This document shows positions 63,739-64,000 of a stretch of 64,000 nucleotides of DNA, piece by piece. The position numbers were made by a program, and so were the translations under genes. Origin of the DNA: Rhodothermales bacterium (GTDB taxonomy: Bacteria; Bacteroidota; Rhodothermia; Rhodothermales; Bin80); assembly GCA_958296045.1 (NCBI GenBank), contig CATQHT010000002.1, forward strand, positions 1 through 64,000, written 5' to 3'. The notes beneath the pieces are model-generated. The model saw only the letters and a list, made by a program, of their open reading frames with translations. It had not been told where the DNA came from and ran no database searches. How positions within the stretch are numbered: the first letter of the stretch is position 1; each line of letters begins with the position of its first letter.

Positions 63739-64000
63739 AGCGATAGAGAGGTCTGCAACGAGAACCGCAGACCCACCATAACGCTGCCAGCCAGCCGCGT
63801 CTCGCCCCCGGTCCGGTTGACGCCGCCTTCGGCACCGGCAAAGAGCCAGGGCAAAGGATGATATGCCACATGGAGAGCAGCACGCATAGTGCGGACCACA
63901 TTGCCGCTAAGGATGTTGTCCAAGAGCTCGTCATTGGACGGAAACGGCTGCCTGATGTCGCGCTCACCCTGGTGAAGCATCGTCAGGCGGGGCTGCATCC
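63735..64000 (-). CDS. C-terminal part of a further outer-membrane barrel (runs off window)
   Basis: Only the last about 87 residues are inside the window. Strands such as MRAALHVAYHPLPWLFAGAE and a last strand SVMVGLRFSLQTSLSL suggest an outer-membrane barrel C-terminus. The frame is open to the window edge, so the true start is outside. Its stop overlaps the start of the 196-residue barrel gene. Confidence 0.55.
   Translation of the reverse strand, partial: MQPRLTMLHQGERDIRQPFPSNDELLDNILSGNVVRTMRAALHVAYHPLPWLFAGAEGGVNRTGGETRLAGSVMVGLRFSLQTSLSL

Overview
The window reads as a chromosomal segment, heavily worked over by mobile elements, from a Gram-negative bacterium of the Bacteroidota/Rhodothermota side of the FCB group. 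The best evidence is a very large secreted protein with an NYPNPF-type type IX secretion (T9SS) sorting domain at its C-terminus. Supporting evidence is the catabolic gene content (ThuA, DUF1080, Tat-exported sugar isomerases, sulfatase, LarA-type racemase) and several outer-membrane barrels. The GC-rich codon use and the abundance of IS debris would suit a marine or host-associated Rhodothermota-like organism, but the species cannot be named from the sequence.

Layout. 684-4701: three coupled genes for a cell-surface polysaccharide (GNAT/FemAB-like transferase, polytopic membrane protein, Wzx-like flippase). 4870-11139: housekeeping genes (M20 amidohydrolase, A-type Fe-S carrier, ClpC, prephenate dehydrogenase) ending in a gcvT truncated by IS1380 debris. 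11090-15702: IS graveyard, then an apparently intact two-gene IS256-family element whose first gene is a transposase paralogue lacking all three catalytic acids. 15951-33758: the most striking feature, a nine-gene run with overlapping or nearly touching ends. It encodes a 2622-residue repeat/LRR adhesin with T9SS signal, a secreted protein, two ExbD-like proteins flanking a TonB-like protein, a TPR lipoprotein, an Ig/DUF4402/PapD-like protein (broken by one frameshift), an usher-like outer-membrane barrel and an ExbB/TolQ-like channel. I read it as a candidate proton-motive-force-driven surface assembly or motor-adhesin machine combining ExbBD and chaperone-usher parts.

34296-51002: a carbohydrate/sugar-acid catabolic region, mostly on the minus strand. 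It holds two Tat-exported TIM-barrel isomerases (one with a nonsense codon), a ThuA-PQQ dehydrogenase, an FG-GAP/DUF1080 protein, an aldo/keto reductase, a YdcZ-type membrane protein, a lactonase, a 3-hydroxyisobutyrate-type dehydrogenase, a LarA-family racemase, a lipoprotein sulfatase, a serine hydrolase and a Gfo/Idh/MocA oxidoreductase. Together they could desulfate, oxidise and isomerise exogenous sugars. 51777-60900: a probable defence/accessory island with an uncharacterised VWA-like/membrane protein pair, decayed Gfo/Idh and IS256 remnants, and a GHKL-ATPase/PD-(D/E)XK nuclease plus DNA methyltransferase pair of the MutL-homologue restriction-modification type. 61247-64000: three coupled outer-membrane barrel genes, the last running off the window.

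No tRNA, rRNA or CRISPR array was recognised. Functions are read from the sequence alone; no database search was run.
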